From the NCBI RefSeq assembly GCF_012933465.1, contig NZ_JABBND010000013.1, forward strand, positions 1-64,000: a stretch of 64,000 bases of DNA, written 5' to 3'. The notes beneath the pieces were generated by a model, which saw only the letters and a list, made by a program, of their open reading frames with translations, was not told the origin of the DNA and made no database searches. Numbering within the stretch: position 1 is the stretch's first letter; every line of letters begins with the position of its first letter. The DNA is from Actinomycetospora sp. TBRC 11914. GTDB taxonomy: Bacteria > Actinomycetota > Actinomycetes > Mycobacteriales > Pseudonocardiaceae. A program made the translations under genes and the position numbers. Positions 26,601 to 33,687 of this stretch are shown piece by piece.

Positions 26601-27862
26601 TCCGGGTGGAGGCGGCGCGGGAGACGCTGGCCGAGCGCGAGGCGGCGGCGACGGCGGGCCGCGCGCGGCTCGTCGAGGCGGTGGAGGTTCCCGGGCTGCT
26701 CGCCGCGGCCGAACGGCCCACCACCGTGTCGACCGCAGCCGGGACGAACGACTCGTTCGTGCAGGTAGACGCCACGAACGAGTCGTTCGTCCCGGAAGGC
26801 GGGGAGGACGACGCCGGCTCACCGGAGCCGATCCCGGCGACCCCGGCGACCGTCGACGGCGCGCGGGAACTGGTCGAGGCCCTGCGCGCCCGGATCGCCG
26901 CCCCGCGGGTGCAGGTCAGCGAGGACGCGCTGGAGAAGGCGCTGCGCGCCACGCGCGACCAGCTGGCCTCGGGCTGGGACATCGAGTCGCGCCGCGGGGC
27001 CGACGGCGCCCCGCTGGCCGTGCACGTCACCGGGCCGAGCCGTGCGGTGCTGGCCCAGATGGTGCACCGGATCGCCGTTCAGCGGCGACGCGCGACCAGC
27101 CTGCTCTCGGCCCACCAGGACCAGGCGCTGCGCAACCTGCTCCACGGGCGCATCGCCCGCGAGGTCGCCGACGCGCTGTTCGCCGCCCGCGAGCTGGTGA
27201 CGCGCATCAACGGCATCCTGCGCGGGGTCACCTCGAGCCAGGGGATCGGCGTGCGGCTCGACTGGCGGCCGCGCTCCGACCTCGACCCGGAGACCGCGAC
27301 CGCGCTGGAGCTGCTCGGCAAGCACCCCGACCTGCGCACCCCCGACGAGGACGACCGCGTCCGCGAGGCGGTGAAGGGCCTCGTCGAGCAGGCCCGCGGC
27401 CAGGACCCGGAGGCGTCCTACCGCACCGTCATCGGCGACGTCCTCGACTACCGCACGTGGCACGAGATGCGGATCTACCTGCGGCGGCCGGGCCGCAACG
27501 ACGAGCTGCTGACGCGGCGCACCACGCTCTCCGAGGGCGAGAAGAAGCTGGTCACGGTGCTGCCGATGGCCTCGGCGGCGGCGGCCAGCGCCGCGGCCCA
27601 CGACCCGCACGCCGTCGGCGCGCCCCGGCTCGTGCTGCTCGACGACGCCTTCGCCAAGGTCTCCGAGGACAACCACGCGAAGCTCTTCGGCCTCCTCGTG
27701 GACCTCGACGTGGACTTCGTCGTCACCTCCGAGCGGCTGTGGGGCACGCACGCCAACGTGCCGGCGCTCGCGATCACCGAGGTGCTGCGCGACCCGGAGC
27801 TGCGCGCGATCGCGCTCGTGCACTACCGCTGGAACGGCCACGAGCTCGCGGTGGCCGCGTGA
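23654..27862 (+). CDS. jetC: SMC-like ATPase, JetC/MukB type (TIGR02680), 1402 aa
   Basis: Large SMC-family ATPase of the MukB/MksB/JetC branch. The Walker A motif GVNGSGKST lies at about residues 38-47, the ABC signature LSEGEKK at about 1291 and Walker B LVLLDDAF at about 1325, separated by long Ala/Arg/Glu-rich coiled-coil segments. These proteins dimerise, bind DNA and extrude loops; in Wadjet they recognise plasmids by topology. The start is GTG 23654, with GGGGGAGG about 17 bases upstream. The stop overlaps the next gene's GTG by 4 bases. Odd feature: a 53-base perfect inverted repeat (26741-26793) sits in frame at about residues 1030-1047, just before the C-terminal head, and encodes TNDSFV and TNESFV. 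This stretch looks like a tolerated insertion. Confidence 0.88.
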   Translation: MAQTERNRRWRPSRAGILNVYQYQDEVLDFADGRLLLRGVNGSGKSTAMNMLLPFLLEADVRKIDAAGEQRGVLRSWMLSDNDDTQRTGYLWIEFVRDAADGGVEHRTVGCGIRANRSTDRVTTWWFSTDRRAKIDFRLTEADVPFSAEVLRGELGGRGAVFTSTAEYRAEIARRFFGGTDPQAYFRLLHQVRNPRVGDRIDTDLPRTLREALPPVPEDAVSDAAQPLEDLEDHRRNVTDLARTAQALDGVVEVYADYARRVLMTAVEGAASAVDAARTASTRLERDRAAAGRAVAAREAATRGVGELTDEHARATAERQGLVSLPEYSAHADLVRRRDELTRADETTATLDAVRERARRRTTTAADAVAAARGQLESDLAGITEHLAGVATAARTASAGPALARLPDPPALVTEPRHDEAGGTTVEVPEDASDPAEDLATALVGIGDGLRAHRTTLRDLRERAVAADRETAAADRADTEAAEARERAEEAAEQADVARRAARAAADEHAGAVGAWRGRLAAHLAAVPAAEPGGPVGWLTPDDPAEVPDDADPGDDLRARADALVAAARRRADDASGALAAAHGRATSAVEQVGGEVEELRAERARVEAAGELPLPREPWRTDADTADGALFASVVDFAEDLDDAGRAGLEAALEASGLLAARVGADGALRGAGGELLVAADPAAPGAGAGGLARWLTPVDTGAVPVEVVAGVLAAVGDHPEAGALWVRDDGSFGAGPLRGRHTKPAAEHVGTGARAQARARRLAELAARVAAAQDRLVAAREVSAALDAHAEALRVLVRELPPTRAVDDAVSTATGAVRYAEQAQGRSAERSAAATEARRRADEAVARLQQEASDAGLPTDPARLEELLEATADAERALAAVQSAAERARRSARAWREAIAGWEREVAELGPAVADHRAAAGHAAAVRTELETAEAALGEEPAKVAARVGELDEHLREVAGRLDAAREEQTGATVAVREAELRVEAARETLAEREAAATAGRARLVEAVEVPGLLAAAERPTTVSTAAGTNDSFVQVDATNESFVPEGGEDDAGSPEPIPATPATVDGARELVEALRARIAAPRVQVSEDALEKALRATRDQLASGWDIESRRGADGAPLAVHVTGPSRAVLAQMVHRIAVQRRRATSLLSAHQDQALRNLLHGRIAREVADALFAARELVTRINGILRGVTSSQGIGVRLDWRPRSDLDPETATALELLGKHPDLRTPDEDDRVREAVKGLVEQARGQDPEASYRTVIGDVLDYRTWHEMRIYLRRPGRNDELLTRRTTLSEGEKKLVTVLPMASAAAASAAAHDPHAVGAPRLVLLDDAFAKVSEDNHAKLFGLLVDLDVDFVVTSERLWGTHANVPALAITEVLRDPELRAIALVHYRWNGHELAVAA
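26741..26793. repeat. 53-base perfect inverted repeat inside the SMC gene
   Basis: Two 21-base arms at 26741-26761 and 26773-26793 are exact reverse complements around an 11-base spacer. Each arm is itself built on the odd-centred palindrome ACGAACGA(C/G)TCGTTCGT. The base composition is clearly less GC-rich than the gene around it, and the local protein sequence (Ser/Thr/Asn/Asp) interrupts the Ala/Arg/Glu-rich helix region. It looks like a palindromic element accepted within a coding sequence. Confidence 0.9.
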
Positions 27863-29334
27863 GCACGCCCGGGATCCGGACGACGGTCTTCTCCTACGTC
27901 ACCGAGTCACCCGACTACCGCGCCGTCCTCGCCGTCTTCGCCGGCACGTTCTTCGCCGAGCTGACGCCGGCCGAGGTGACCGCGCGGCTCGCCGAGTCCG
28001 GGACGGCGCTCGAGGAGGCCACGGTCACCCAGCGGCTCGAGCAGCTGCGGGAGTGGGGCAACCTCGAGGTGTCGGCGTCGGTCGGGCAGGTCGGCACCGT
28101 CGAGGACTACTACCGGCGGCGGAACCGGTACCTGATCACCCGGGTCGGCCAGGAGGTCCACGACCTCGTCGAGGGGGTGCTCGCCCAGGTCGACGACGTC
28201 CGCGACGTCTCGCTGGGACGCCTCGAGCAGCTCCGCGCGGGCCTCGAGGCGCTCACCGGGCTCGACGCGGCCACCGCCCCGCCCGACCGGCTCGCCGAGG
28301 CCGTCCGGGCGGTGTTCGACCCGCACGTCGCGTTCTCGGCGGAGATCACCCAGTTCTTCGCCGCGATCAACCAGTGGCAGTCGCGCTTCGACCTCGACGA
28401 GGACGAGTTCGCCTTCTTCTCCGAGGTGCTCGTCGGGTACGTCGGCGAGCGGCTGGAGACGCTGCGCCGCGCCGCGCGGCCGATCGCCGGGCTGCTCACC
28501 GAGGTGGCGCCCGCCGTCGGGACGATCGTGGAGCGCGCCGCCGACGGCCTCGCCGCCCGGGTCGCCGCGGCGGGCCTGTCGAGCGTGCGGGTGCGCCGCG
28601 AGCCGGGGGCCGCCGTCGCCGACTGGGAGAACCTGGCGTCCTGGTTCGTGTCCGCCCCCGGGCGGCCGAGCCGGGTCCAGACGCTGGAACGGGACGCGGT
28701 CGACGCCGTCCGGACCCTCACGCAGAACCTCACGCGGCTGTCGCGGACCGGGACCGCCGGGTCCTCCCGGCGCGTCGACTTCCTCCGGCTGGCCCTGTTC
28801 TTCGCGCGCTCCGACGCCGCGCGGGCCCACGAGCTGGCGTCGGCGGCGTTCGGGATGTTCGGCGCCCGCCATCTCGGCGGCGCGGGCGGTGACGACACCG
28901 ACCCGGTGTCGTCGGCGACGTCGTGGTGGGACGCGCCGGTCGCGACGGTGCCGGTGTCGCTGCGCGAGCGCGGCGACACCACGAGCCGGGGCCGGACCTC
29001 GCGGGTGCAGGACCGGACCCAGGAGCGTCGTCACCTGCTCGCCCGGCGGGAGGAGGCCGAGAAGCGCGCCGCCGCGGCCCGCGCCGAGCTGCTCGAGGCG
29101 GGCGCGGCCGGGTTCACCGACCGGCTCTCCGAGCCCGCGCTCCGCGAGCTGCAGCGGGTCCTGACGCGGGCCGTGGCCGACCTGGGCGCGGGGACGAGCC
29201 CGTCGGGCAGCGTCGCGCTCGACGGGGTGCGCTGCGAGGTCCGCCGCGAGCCCGGCACGACGACGAGCGTGCCCACCCACGCGGGCGCGCTACGGATCGA
29301 GGGGATGGCGCTGACGGTGGAGCCGGCCCCGTGA
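27859..29334 (+). CDS. jetA: JetA-like kleisin (DUF2397/TIGR02677), 491 aa
   Basis: Matches the DUF2397 family that accompanies TIGR02680 SMC proteins: N-terminal VFSYVTESPDYRAVLAVF, the winged-helix-like part AEVTARLAESG...VTQRLEQLREWGNL, DYYRRRNRYLIT, and long helices in the middle. By analogy with JetA/MksF it should be the kleisin that bridges the SMC heads; this role is inferred from family and context. The C-terminal part has a charged helix with EEAEKRAAAARAELLEAG. GTG 27859 overlaps the SMC stop in GTGA, and its own stop overlaps the next gene the same way, so all three are made together. Confidence 0.85.
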   Translation: MSTPGIRTTVFSYVTESPDYRAVLAVFAGTFFAELTPAEVTARLAESGTALEEATVTQRLEQLREWGNLEVSASVGQVGTVEDYYRRRNRYLITRVGQEVHDLVEGVLAQVDDVRDVSLGRLEQLRAGLEALTGLDAATAPPDRLAEAVRAVFDPHVAFSAEITQFFAAINQWQSRFDLDEDEFAFFSEVLVGYVGERLETLRRAARPIAGLLTEVAPAVGTIVERAADGLAARVAAAGLSSVRVRREPGAAVADWENLASWFVSAPGRPSRVQTLERDAVDAVRTLTQNLTRLSRTGTAGSSRRVDFLRLALFFARSDAARAHELASAAFGMFGARHLGGAGGDDTDPVSSATSWWDAPVATVPVSLRERGDTTSRGRTSRVQDRTQERRHLLARREEAEKRAAAARAELLEAGAAGFTDRLSEPALRELQRVLTRAVADLGAGTSPSGSVALDGVRCEVRREPGTTTSVPTHAGALRIEGMALTVEPAP

Positions 29335-30491
29335 CCACCCCGCGCTCCGACCCCCAGCGCGACGGCGAGCTCGTCGCGGCCACCCGGGCGCTGCTCGCCC
29401 GGCCGTGGCGCACCGCCGAGTCCGACCCCGAGCTGGTGGCGTCGGTCCGGCGGCACGCCGACGCGCTCGACGCCTGGTTCACCCAGGAGCTGAACTACCG
29501 GCTCGTCGTCACCGCCGACACCGCCCGGCTGGTCAAGACCGGGCACGTCCCGCCCGACCGTCCGCTGCGGACCGTCTCGGCCACGCCGCGGGCGTTCACC
29601 TCGGCCGAGTACACCGCGCTCGCGCTGGTGCTCGCCGCGACCACCTCCGGCCCCGACCGCACGAGCCTGCGCGACCTCGTCAACGCCGTGCACTCCGCCG
29701 CCGCGGAGGCCGGCGTCGTCATGGACACCGACGCGGCGTCGCGCCGGGCGCTGGTGACCGCGCTGCGCTGGCTGATCGCCCAGGGGATGCTCCGCGAGCT
29801 CGACCGCGGGGTCGCCTCCTACGAGCACGACGCCGACGCGGACGCCCTCCTCGAGGTCCGCCAGGACCGGATGGCGCTGCTGCCCACGGGCGCCGTCGTG
29901 GGGGCGGAGACCCCCGACGAGCTGGTGGCGCGGGCGCGGGAGCGGGGGTCGGCGGCGACGGCGGCCCGGCGCCGGCTGATCGAGGACCCGGTGCTGCTGG
30001 CCGGCGACCTCGACGCCGCCCGGTTCGCCGAGCTGCGGCGCCGCGCCGGCGACGAGGCCCGGCGGATCGAGGCCCGCACCGGGCTCGTGCTCGAGGCGCG
30101 CGCGGAGGGGTTCGCCGCGCTCGACGTCGACGGCGGGTGCTCCGACGTCGCGTTCCCGGCGGGCGGCACCCTCGCCCACGCGGCGTTGCTGCTGGTCAGC
30201 GAGCTGGTGTTCCAGTTCCGGCCGGCGGAGGACCCCGACCCGATCCCGTGGCCGTCGGTCCGCGAGGTGCTCGACGAGCTGGTCGCCGAGCACGGGCGGT
30301 ACTGGTCGAAGGCCGCGCTGGCCGACCGCGACCGCTTCGCCGCCGACGTCCTCGCCCTGCTGGTCTCGGTCCGGCTCGTCGCGGTGGCCGAGGACGGCGC
30401 GGTGCGGGTGCTCCCGCCCGCCGCGCGCTACGTGCCCGAGGTGACGGTGGCCGACGGCGAGGCCGAGGACGAGCAGCCGACGCTGCTGTAG
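29331..30491 (+). CDS. jetB: JetB-like KITE-type subunit (DUF2398/TIGR02678), 386 aa
   Basis: Matches the DUF2398 family that always travels with DUF2397 and the SMC partner. Visible blocks are RALLARPWRTAESDPELVASVRRH and the wing-like parts SLRDLVNAV and LRWLIAQGMLRELDRG, consistent with tandem winged helices of a KITE/MksE protein; function is inferred from the Wadjet and MksBEF complexes. GTG 29331 overlaps the jetA stop by 4 bases. It ends one base before the converging EI24 gene, so the cluster stops here: the toprim-type fourth gene (TIGR02679/JetD) expected in a complete system is not next to it on either side. Confidence 0.83.
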   Translation: MTTPRSDPQRDGELVAATRALLARPWRTAESDPELVASVRRHADALDAWFTQELNYRLVVTADTARLVKTGHVPPDRPLRTVSATPRAFTSAEYTALALVLAATTSGPDRTSLRDLVNAVHSAAAEAGVVMDTDAASRRALVTALRWLIAQGMLRELDRGVASYEHDADADALLEVRQDRMALLPTGAVVGAETPDELVARARERGSAATAARRRLIEDPVLLAGDLDAARFAELRRRAGDEARRIEARTGLVLEARAEGFAALDVDGGCSDVAFPAGGTLAHAALLLVSELVFQFRPAEDPDPIPWPSVREVLDELVAEHGRYWSKAALADRDRFAADVLALLVSVRLVAVAEDGAVRVLPPAARYVPEVTVADGEAEDEQPTLL

Positions 30492-30492
30492 G

Positions 30493-31242
30493 TCAGGCCG
30501 AGGTCGGCTCGCCGCACAGCTCGCGGGCCAGCAGCGTCGCGGCGGCCGCCCCGACCGGCACGGCGACGATGCCGACGAGCGGGACCAGGCACAACAGGTA
30601 GGTGGGGACACCGACGGCCCAGCCGAGCAGGCGTCGTGAGCGCACCAGCCGGCGCCGCGCGGCGAACCCGTACCCGCGCCGGTCCAGCGCGGGCGCGGCC
30701 AGCTCCAGCACCAGCAGCCGTCCACCCACGAGCGCCGCGAGCACCGGCACCAGGGTCTGCCCCAGCACCGGCACGAACCCCGCCACGAACAGCGGTACCG
30801 CCGTGAGCACCGAGAAGACCACGAGCACCAGGCCGTCGCGGGCGCCCCGCACCAGCGCGGCGGCGGTGCCGCGCCGGGGGCCCTCGGGCACCGCGCCGAC
30901 CCCGTCGTCGACGATCTCCGAGAGCCGCTCGTAGAACGGGCCGCCGATCGCCAGGGTCACCGCGACGAAGCTCAGCACCGCCACCAGCGCGACCGCCGCC
31001 ACGAGCGCGACCCCGACGACGACGTCGGCGGCCTCCCGCGCCGACGGCGACCACCCGGCGGCGAACGGCGTCAGCAGGTCCACCAGGTCGGGGAGGAACC
31101 GCGCGAGCAGCACGAACACCCCGGCATAGAGCAGCACCGCGACGAGCGCGGGCAGTGCCCCGAGGCGCAGCAGCCGCGCCGAGCCCAGCACGGTGGCCGC
31201 CCCGCGGGCGTAGAGCCGCAGCCCGAGCACGAGGTCCGACAC
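30493..31242 (-). CDS. EI24/CysZ-like membrane protein, 249 aa
   Basis: Integral membrane protein of the EI24 (CysZ-like) family with about five hydrophobic segments and the family features FAGWSPS near residue 70, IGGPFYERLSEIVDD in the first cytoplasmic loop and GRLLVLELAAPALDRRGY before the last spans. CysZ is a sulphate transporter in enterobacteria; for actinobacterial relatives no function is established. GTG 31242 is chosen because it precedes SDLVLGLRLYARG, the first conserved helix; the longer frame runs through the repeat cluster and is not credible. It is divergent from the BtuF-like gene, with the 50-bp repeat cluster filling the gap. Confidence 0.8.
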   Translation of the reverse strand: MSDLVLGLRLYARGAATVLGSARLLRLGALPALVAVLLYAGVFVLLARFLPDLVDLLTPFAAGWSPSAREAADVVVGVALVAAVALVAVLSFVAVTLAIGGPFYERLSEIVDDGVGAVPEGPRRGTAAALVRGARDGLVLVVFSVLTAVPLFVAGFVPVLGQTLVPVLAALVGGRLLVLELAAPALDRRGYGFAARRRLVRSRRLLGWAVGVPTYLLCLVPLVGIVAVPVGAAAATLLARELCGEPTSA

Positions 31243-31308
31243 GTCCGGATCGTCCCGCAGGCGGCGCCGGCCCGTGCGCGCGGACCGCCGCGGGGGCCGG
31301 CCGCCCGC

Positions 31309-31541
31309 GCCGAGTGGGCGCGCATGGCTGCTCGGCCAACCCTGGAGGTCCACTCGACGGGTGCGGCGCCGAGTGGGCTCCCACGGCTCCCGCGGCAGCC
31401 CTGACGGTCCACTCGGCGGGGCTACCAGTGCCGAGTGGGCTCCCACGGCTCCCGCGGCAGCCCTGACGGTCCACTCGGCGGGGCTACCAGTGCCGAGTGG
31501 GCTCCCACGGCTCCCGCGGCAGCCCTGACGGTCCACTCGGC
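31309..31541. repeat. Cluster of four 50-bp palindrome-ended repeats
   Basis: Copies lie at 31309-31358, 31368-31417, 31430-31479 and 31492-31541. Each runs from GCCGAGTGG to GTCCACTCG(G/A)C. The last three are essentially identical, including the 12-base linker, and form a 62-base tandem period; the first is diverged inside but keeps its ends. The cluster fills most of the divergent gap between the EI24 and BtuF-like genes (31243-31578). It is not a CRISPR array, because the linkers are identical. Confidence 0.92.
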
Positions 31542-31578
31542 GGGCTCCCGCAGCACCGCGGACCTAGGCTCGGACCCC

Positions 31579-32475
31579 ATGCGGATCGCCTCGCTCCTGC
31601 CGGCGGCGACCGAGATCGTGGGGGCGCTCGGCCGGTCCGACGACCTCGTCGCGGTGACCTTCGAGTGCGACCATCCGGCCGGGGTCCGCGACCGCGTCCC
31701 GGTCGTGGTCCGGTCCGCGCTGGCCGACGGCATGACCCCGGCCGAGATCGACGCGTGCGTCCGCGACCGCGCGGCCGCGGGGCTGCCGATGTACGACCTG
31801 GACCGCGAGGTCCTGCGGGCGGCCGCGCCCGACGTCGTCGTCACCCAGGATCTCTGCCGGGTCTGCGCCCTCCCCGGCGCGACCGTCGCCGAGGCCCTCG
31901 ACGAGCTGGGGCTCGACGACGTCGCGGTGCACTCCTACGACCCGCACACCCTCGACGGCGTCCTCGACGGCATCGCCGCGCTCGGGACGGCCCTCGGGAC
32001 CGACCCGGCGCCGCTGCTCGCCGACCTGCGCGCCCGGCTCGACGCGGTGGCGGACGCGGTGGCGGACGCGCTGGCGGGCCGGCCCCGCCCGCGGGTCCTC
32101 GTCCTGGAGTGGACCGACCCGCCGTTCCTGCCCGGCCACTGGGTGCCCGAGCTGGTCCGCCGGGCGGGCGGCGACCCGGTCTCGGGCACCGACGGCGGGC
32201 GCAGCGTCCCCGCCGCGTGGGAGGAGCTCACCGCCGGGCCGCGGCCCGACGCGGTCGTGGTCACCCCGTGCGGGTTCGGGCTCGCGGACGCGTGCGCCCA
32301 GGCGGAGTCGGTGGCGGCCCGGTTGCCCGGCGTCCCGCTGGTGGCGATCGACTCGGCGTCGTACGTGGTGCGCGCCGCGCCGCGGCTGGTCGACGGGATC
32401 GAGGCGCTCGCCCACGCGCTGCACCCCGACGCGGTCCCGGCGCCGCCGGCGGGGCGGGTGGCGCGGGTCGCGTGA
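31579..32475 (+). CDS. BtuF/FecB-fold cobalamin-binding-like protein without signal peptide, 298 aa
   Basis: Helical-backbone metal-chelate-binding (periplasmic-binding) fold. The start MRIASLLPAATEIVGALG is the first strand and helix of BtuF-like proteins, and CDHPAG, QDLCRVCALP and TPCGFGLADA match the cobalamin-binding-protein branch. In contrast to true solute-binding proteins there is no signal peptide or lipobox and no ABC transporter genes next to it, so it is presumably cytosolic and its ligand unknown. Several Cys cluster (C..C in LCRVCALP), possibly for a metal or cofactor. ATG 31579 begins exactly at the conserved strand. It converges with soxR, whose stop is 7 bases away. Confidence 0.83.
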   Translation: MRIASLLPAATEIVGALGRSDDLVAVTFECDHPAGVRDRVPVVVRSALADGMTPAEIDACVRDRAAAGLPMYDLDREVLRAAAPDVVVTQDLCRVCALPGATVAEALDELGLDDVAVHSYDPHTLDGVLDGIAALGTALGTDPAPLLADLRARLDAVADAVADALAGRPRPRVLVLEWTDPPFLPGHWVPELVRRAGGDPVSGTDGGRSVPAAWEELTAGPRPDAVVVTPCGFGLADACAQAESVAARLPGVPLVAIDSASYVVRAAPRLVDGIEALAHALHPDAVPAPPAGRVARVA

Positions 32476-32482
32476 CGGCGGC

Positions 32483-32923
32483 TCACGCCAGCCGGCGCGG
32501 CCCCGGGCCCTCCTCGCCGAGCCGGTCGCCCGCGTTGAACATCGTGCACCGGTCCAGCGAGAGGCAGCCGCAGCCGATGCAGCCGGAGAAGTCGTCGCGC
32601 AGCTGCTGCAGCCGGCGGATGCGGTCGTCGAGCTCGGCCCGCCAGGCCTGTGAGAGGGCCTCCCAGTCGGCGCGGGTCGGTGTCCGCGAGTCGGGGAGCT
32701 CGTCGAGCGCCTCGCGGACCTGGGCGAGCGGGACCCCGACCCGCTGGGCGATGCGGATGAACGCGATGCGGCGCAGGACCTCGCGCCGGAAGCGACGTTG
32801 GTTGCCGGACGTCCGGCGGCTCTGGATGAGCCCTTCACGCTCGTAGAAGTGCAGGGCCGACACGGCGACCCCGCTGCGTCGGGAGACCTCCCCGACGGTC
32901 AGCTCGGCAGTGGCCGCGGTCAT
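32483..32923 (-). CDS. soxR: Redox-sensing MerR-family activator SoxR, 146 aa
   Basis: MerR-type regulator with an N-terminal winged helix-turn-helix (LTVGEVSRRSGVAVSALHFYEREGLI), a long dimerisation helix and the [2Fe-2S] ligand motif CIGCGCLSLDRC near residue 117, which defines SoxR. In actinomycetes SoxR responds directly to redox-active small molecules rather than through SoxS. The ATG start at 32923 lies just downstream (minus strand) of a 22-base near-palindrome at 32937-32958 that is the likely operator, suggesting autoregulation. Targets outside soxR are not identifiable here. Confidence 0.94.
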   Translation of the reverse strand: MTAATAELTVGEVSRRSGVAVSALHFYEREGLIQSRRTSGNQRRFRREVLRRIAFIRIAQRVGVPLAQVREALDELPDSRTPTRADWEALSQAWRAELDDRIRRLQQLRDDFSGCIGCGCLSLDRCTMFNAGDRLGEEGPGPRRLA

Positions 32924-32936
32924 GCCCTCGACCGTG

Positions 32937-32958
32937 GACCTCGACCATGGTCCAGGTC
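32937..32958 (-). promoter_or_regulatory. Probable SoxR operator and promoter
   Basis: On the minus strand, GACCTGGACCA and TGGTCGAGGTC form a 22-base palindrome with one mismatched pair. It is centred just downstream of a TTGACC -35-like box (32955-32960, minus strand) and precedes soxR, the usual MerR-family layout in which the regulator binds between -35 and -10. Confidence 0.55.
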
Positions 32959-33228
32959 AAGACGGATCGGGAGGGCCGGACCCGGTACGGCCCGGCCCTC
33001 CCGTCCGTGCGTGGGTCCGGTGCTCCCCCCGGTGCCCCGAACCGCACGCGCCGCCGTCGCCGGCGGTCGCCCCCCGTGGGCGCCCGGGGCGCTCGCCCGT
33101 CCCCGTACCCACACCTCGCCAACGGCCCGACACCCGTCAGGAGAACGGTCGACCGCCGGGCACCACCCGACCGGGCGATCGACGATCGCCGAGCGTGTCC
33201 GGCAAAGGCGTCGCGGATCGCCTCGGGC
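32959..33228. other. Gap upstream of soxR, with a perfect 17-base palindrome
   Basis: No gene is supported between the soxR promoter and the stop at 33229. GGCGATCG(a)CGATCGCC at 33174-33190 is a perfect palindrome with a one-base centre, 38 bases past the end of the minus-strand gene at 33229. It might be a terminator for that gene or a protein-binding site. Confidence 0.45.
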
Positions 33229-33657
33229 TCAGCCGGGCGTCGCCGCGAGGAGGTGCACGGTGGCCAGCGTCGCGTCCTCCGTGCTCACCCGGGCGTCCTC
33301 CGCCCACGACGAGACGGGTCGGGGCGAGCCGAGGGCGGCGAGCAGGCCGGCCGGGACGCCGGGCGGGTCGGCCGCCGGCCGCGCCAGGTCGGCGACGACC
33401 TCGTCGCACGCCGTGAGGATCTCGGACCGACGGCGGGCGAGGTGCTCGGCGAGCAGGTGGCGCAGCTCGGTGAGGGCCTCCTCGTGGCCGGCCGCGAGGT
33501 CGGTGCCGGCGCGGCGCAGCAGCCGCCGCAGCGTCTCGGCGGGCAGCCCGCGCCCGACGTCGGTCCGCGCCGCCGGCGGACCGTCGGCCGGGACGCCGCG
33601 CCGCTGGTCACGACGACGCTGCTTGGCCGCGCGACGCTCGCGGTTCGAGGTGCCCAC
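33229..33657 (-). CDS. Hypothetical protein next to DUF2786 gene, 142 aa
   Basis: Family not recognised. The N-terminal 20 residues (NRERRAAKQRRRDQRR) are strongly basic and may bind nucleic acid; the rest is helical and Ala/Leu/Arg-rich with several acidic pairs. It follows the DUF2786 gene by 30 bases on the same strand, and such basic-tailed small proteins are often found with DUF2786 genes in actinomycetes, so a joint function is likely. The start is GTG 33657. No signal peptide, no membrane span and no Cys motif are seen. Confidence 0.65.
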   Translation of the reverse strand: MGTSNRERRAAKQRRRDQRRGVPADGPPAARTDVGRGLPAETLRRLLRRAGTDLAAGHEEALTELRHLLAEHLARRRSEILTACDEVVADLARPAADPPGVPAGLLAALGSPRPVSSWAEDARVSTEDATLATVHLLAATPG

Positions 33658-33687
33658 GCCACGATCGTGACAGGGCCCGGCGCCGGC

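Noticed and set aside
31309-31541. Regularly spaced repeats resembling a small CRISPR array
   Set aside because: The linkers between the units are identical to each other, only 12 bases long, and no cas gene is present; this is a tandem duplication.
30491-31578. Search for a JetD-type toprim gene next to the SMC operon
   Set aside because: The flanking genes are an EI24 membrane protein and an APH-fold kinase; no DUF2399 or DUF2220-like sequence was found in the window.
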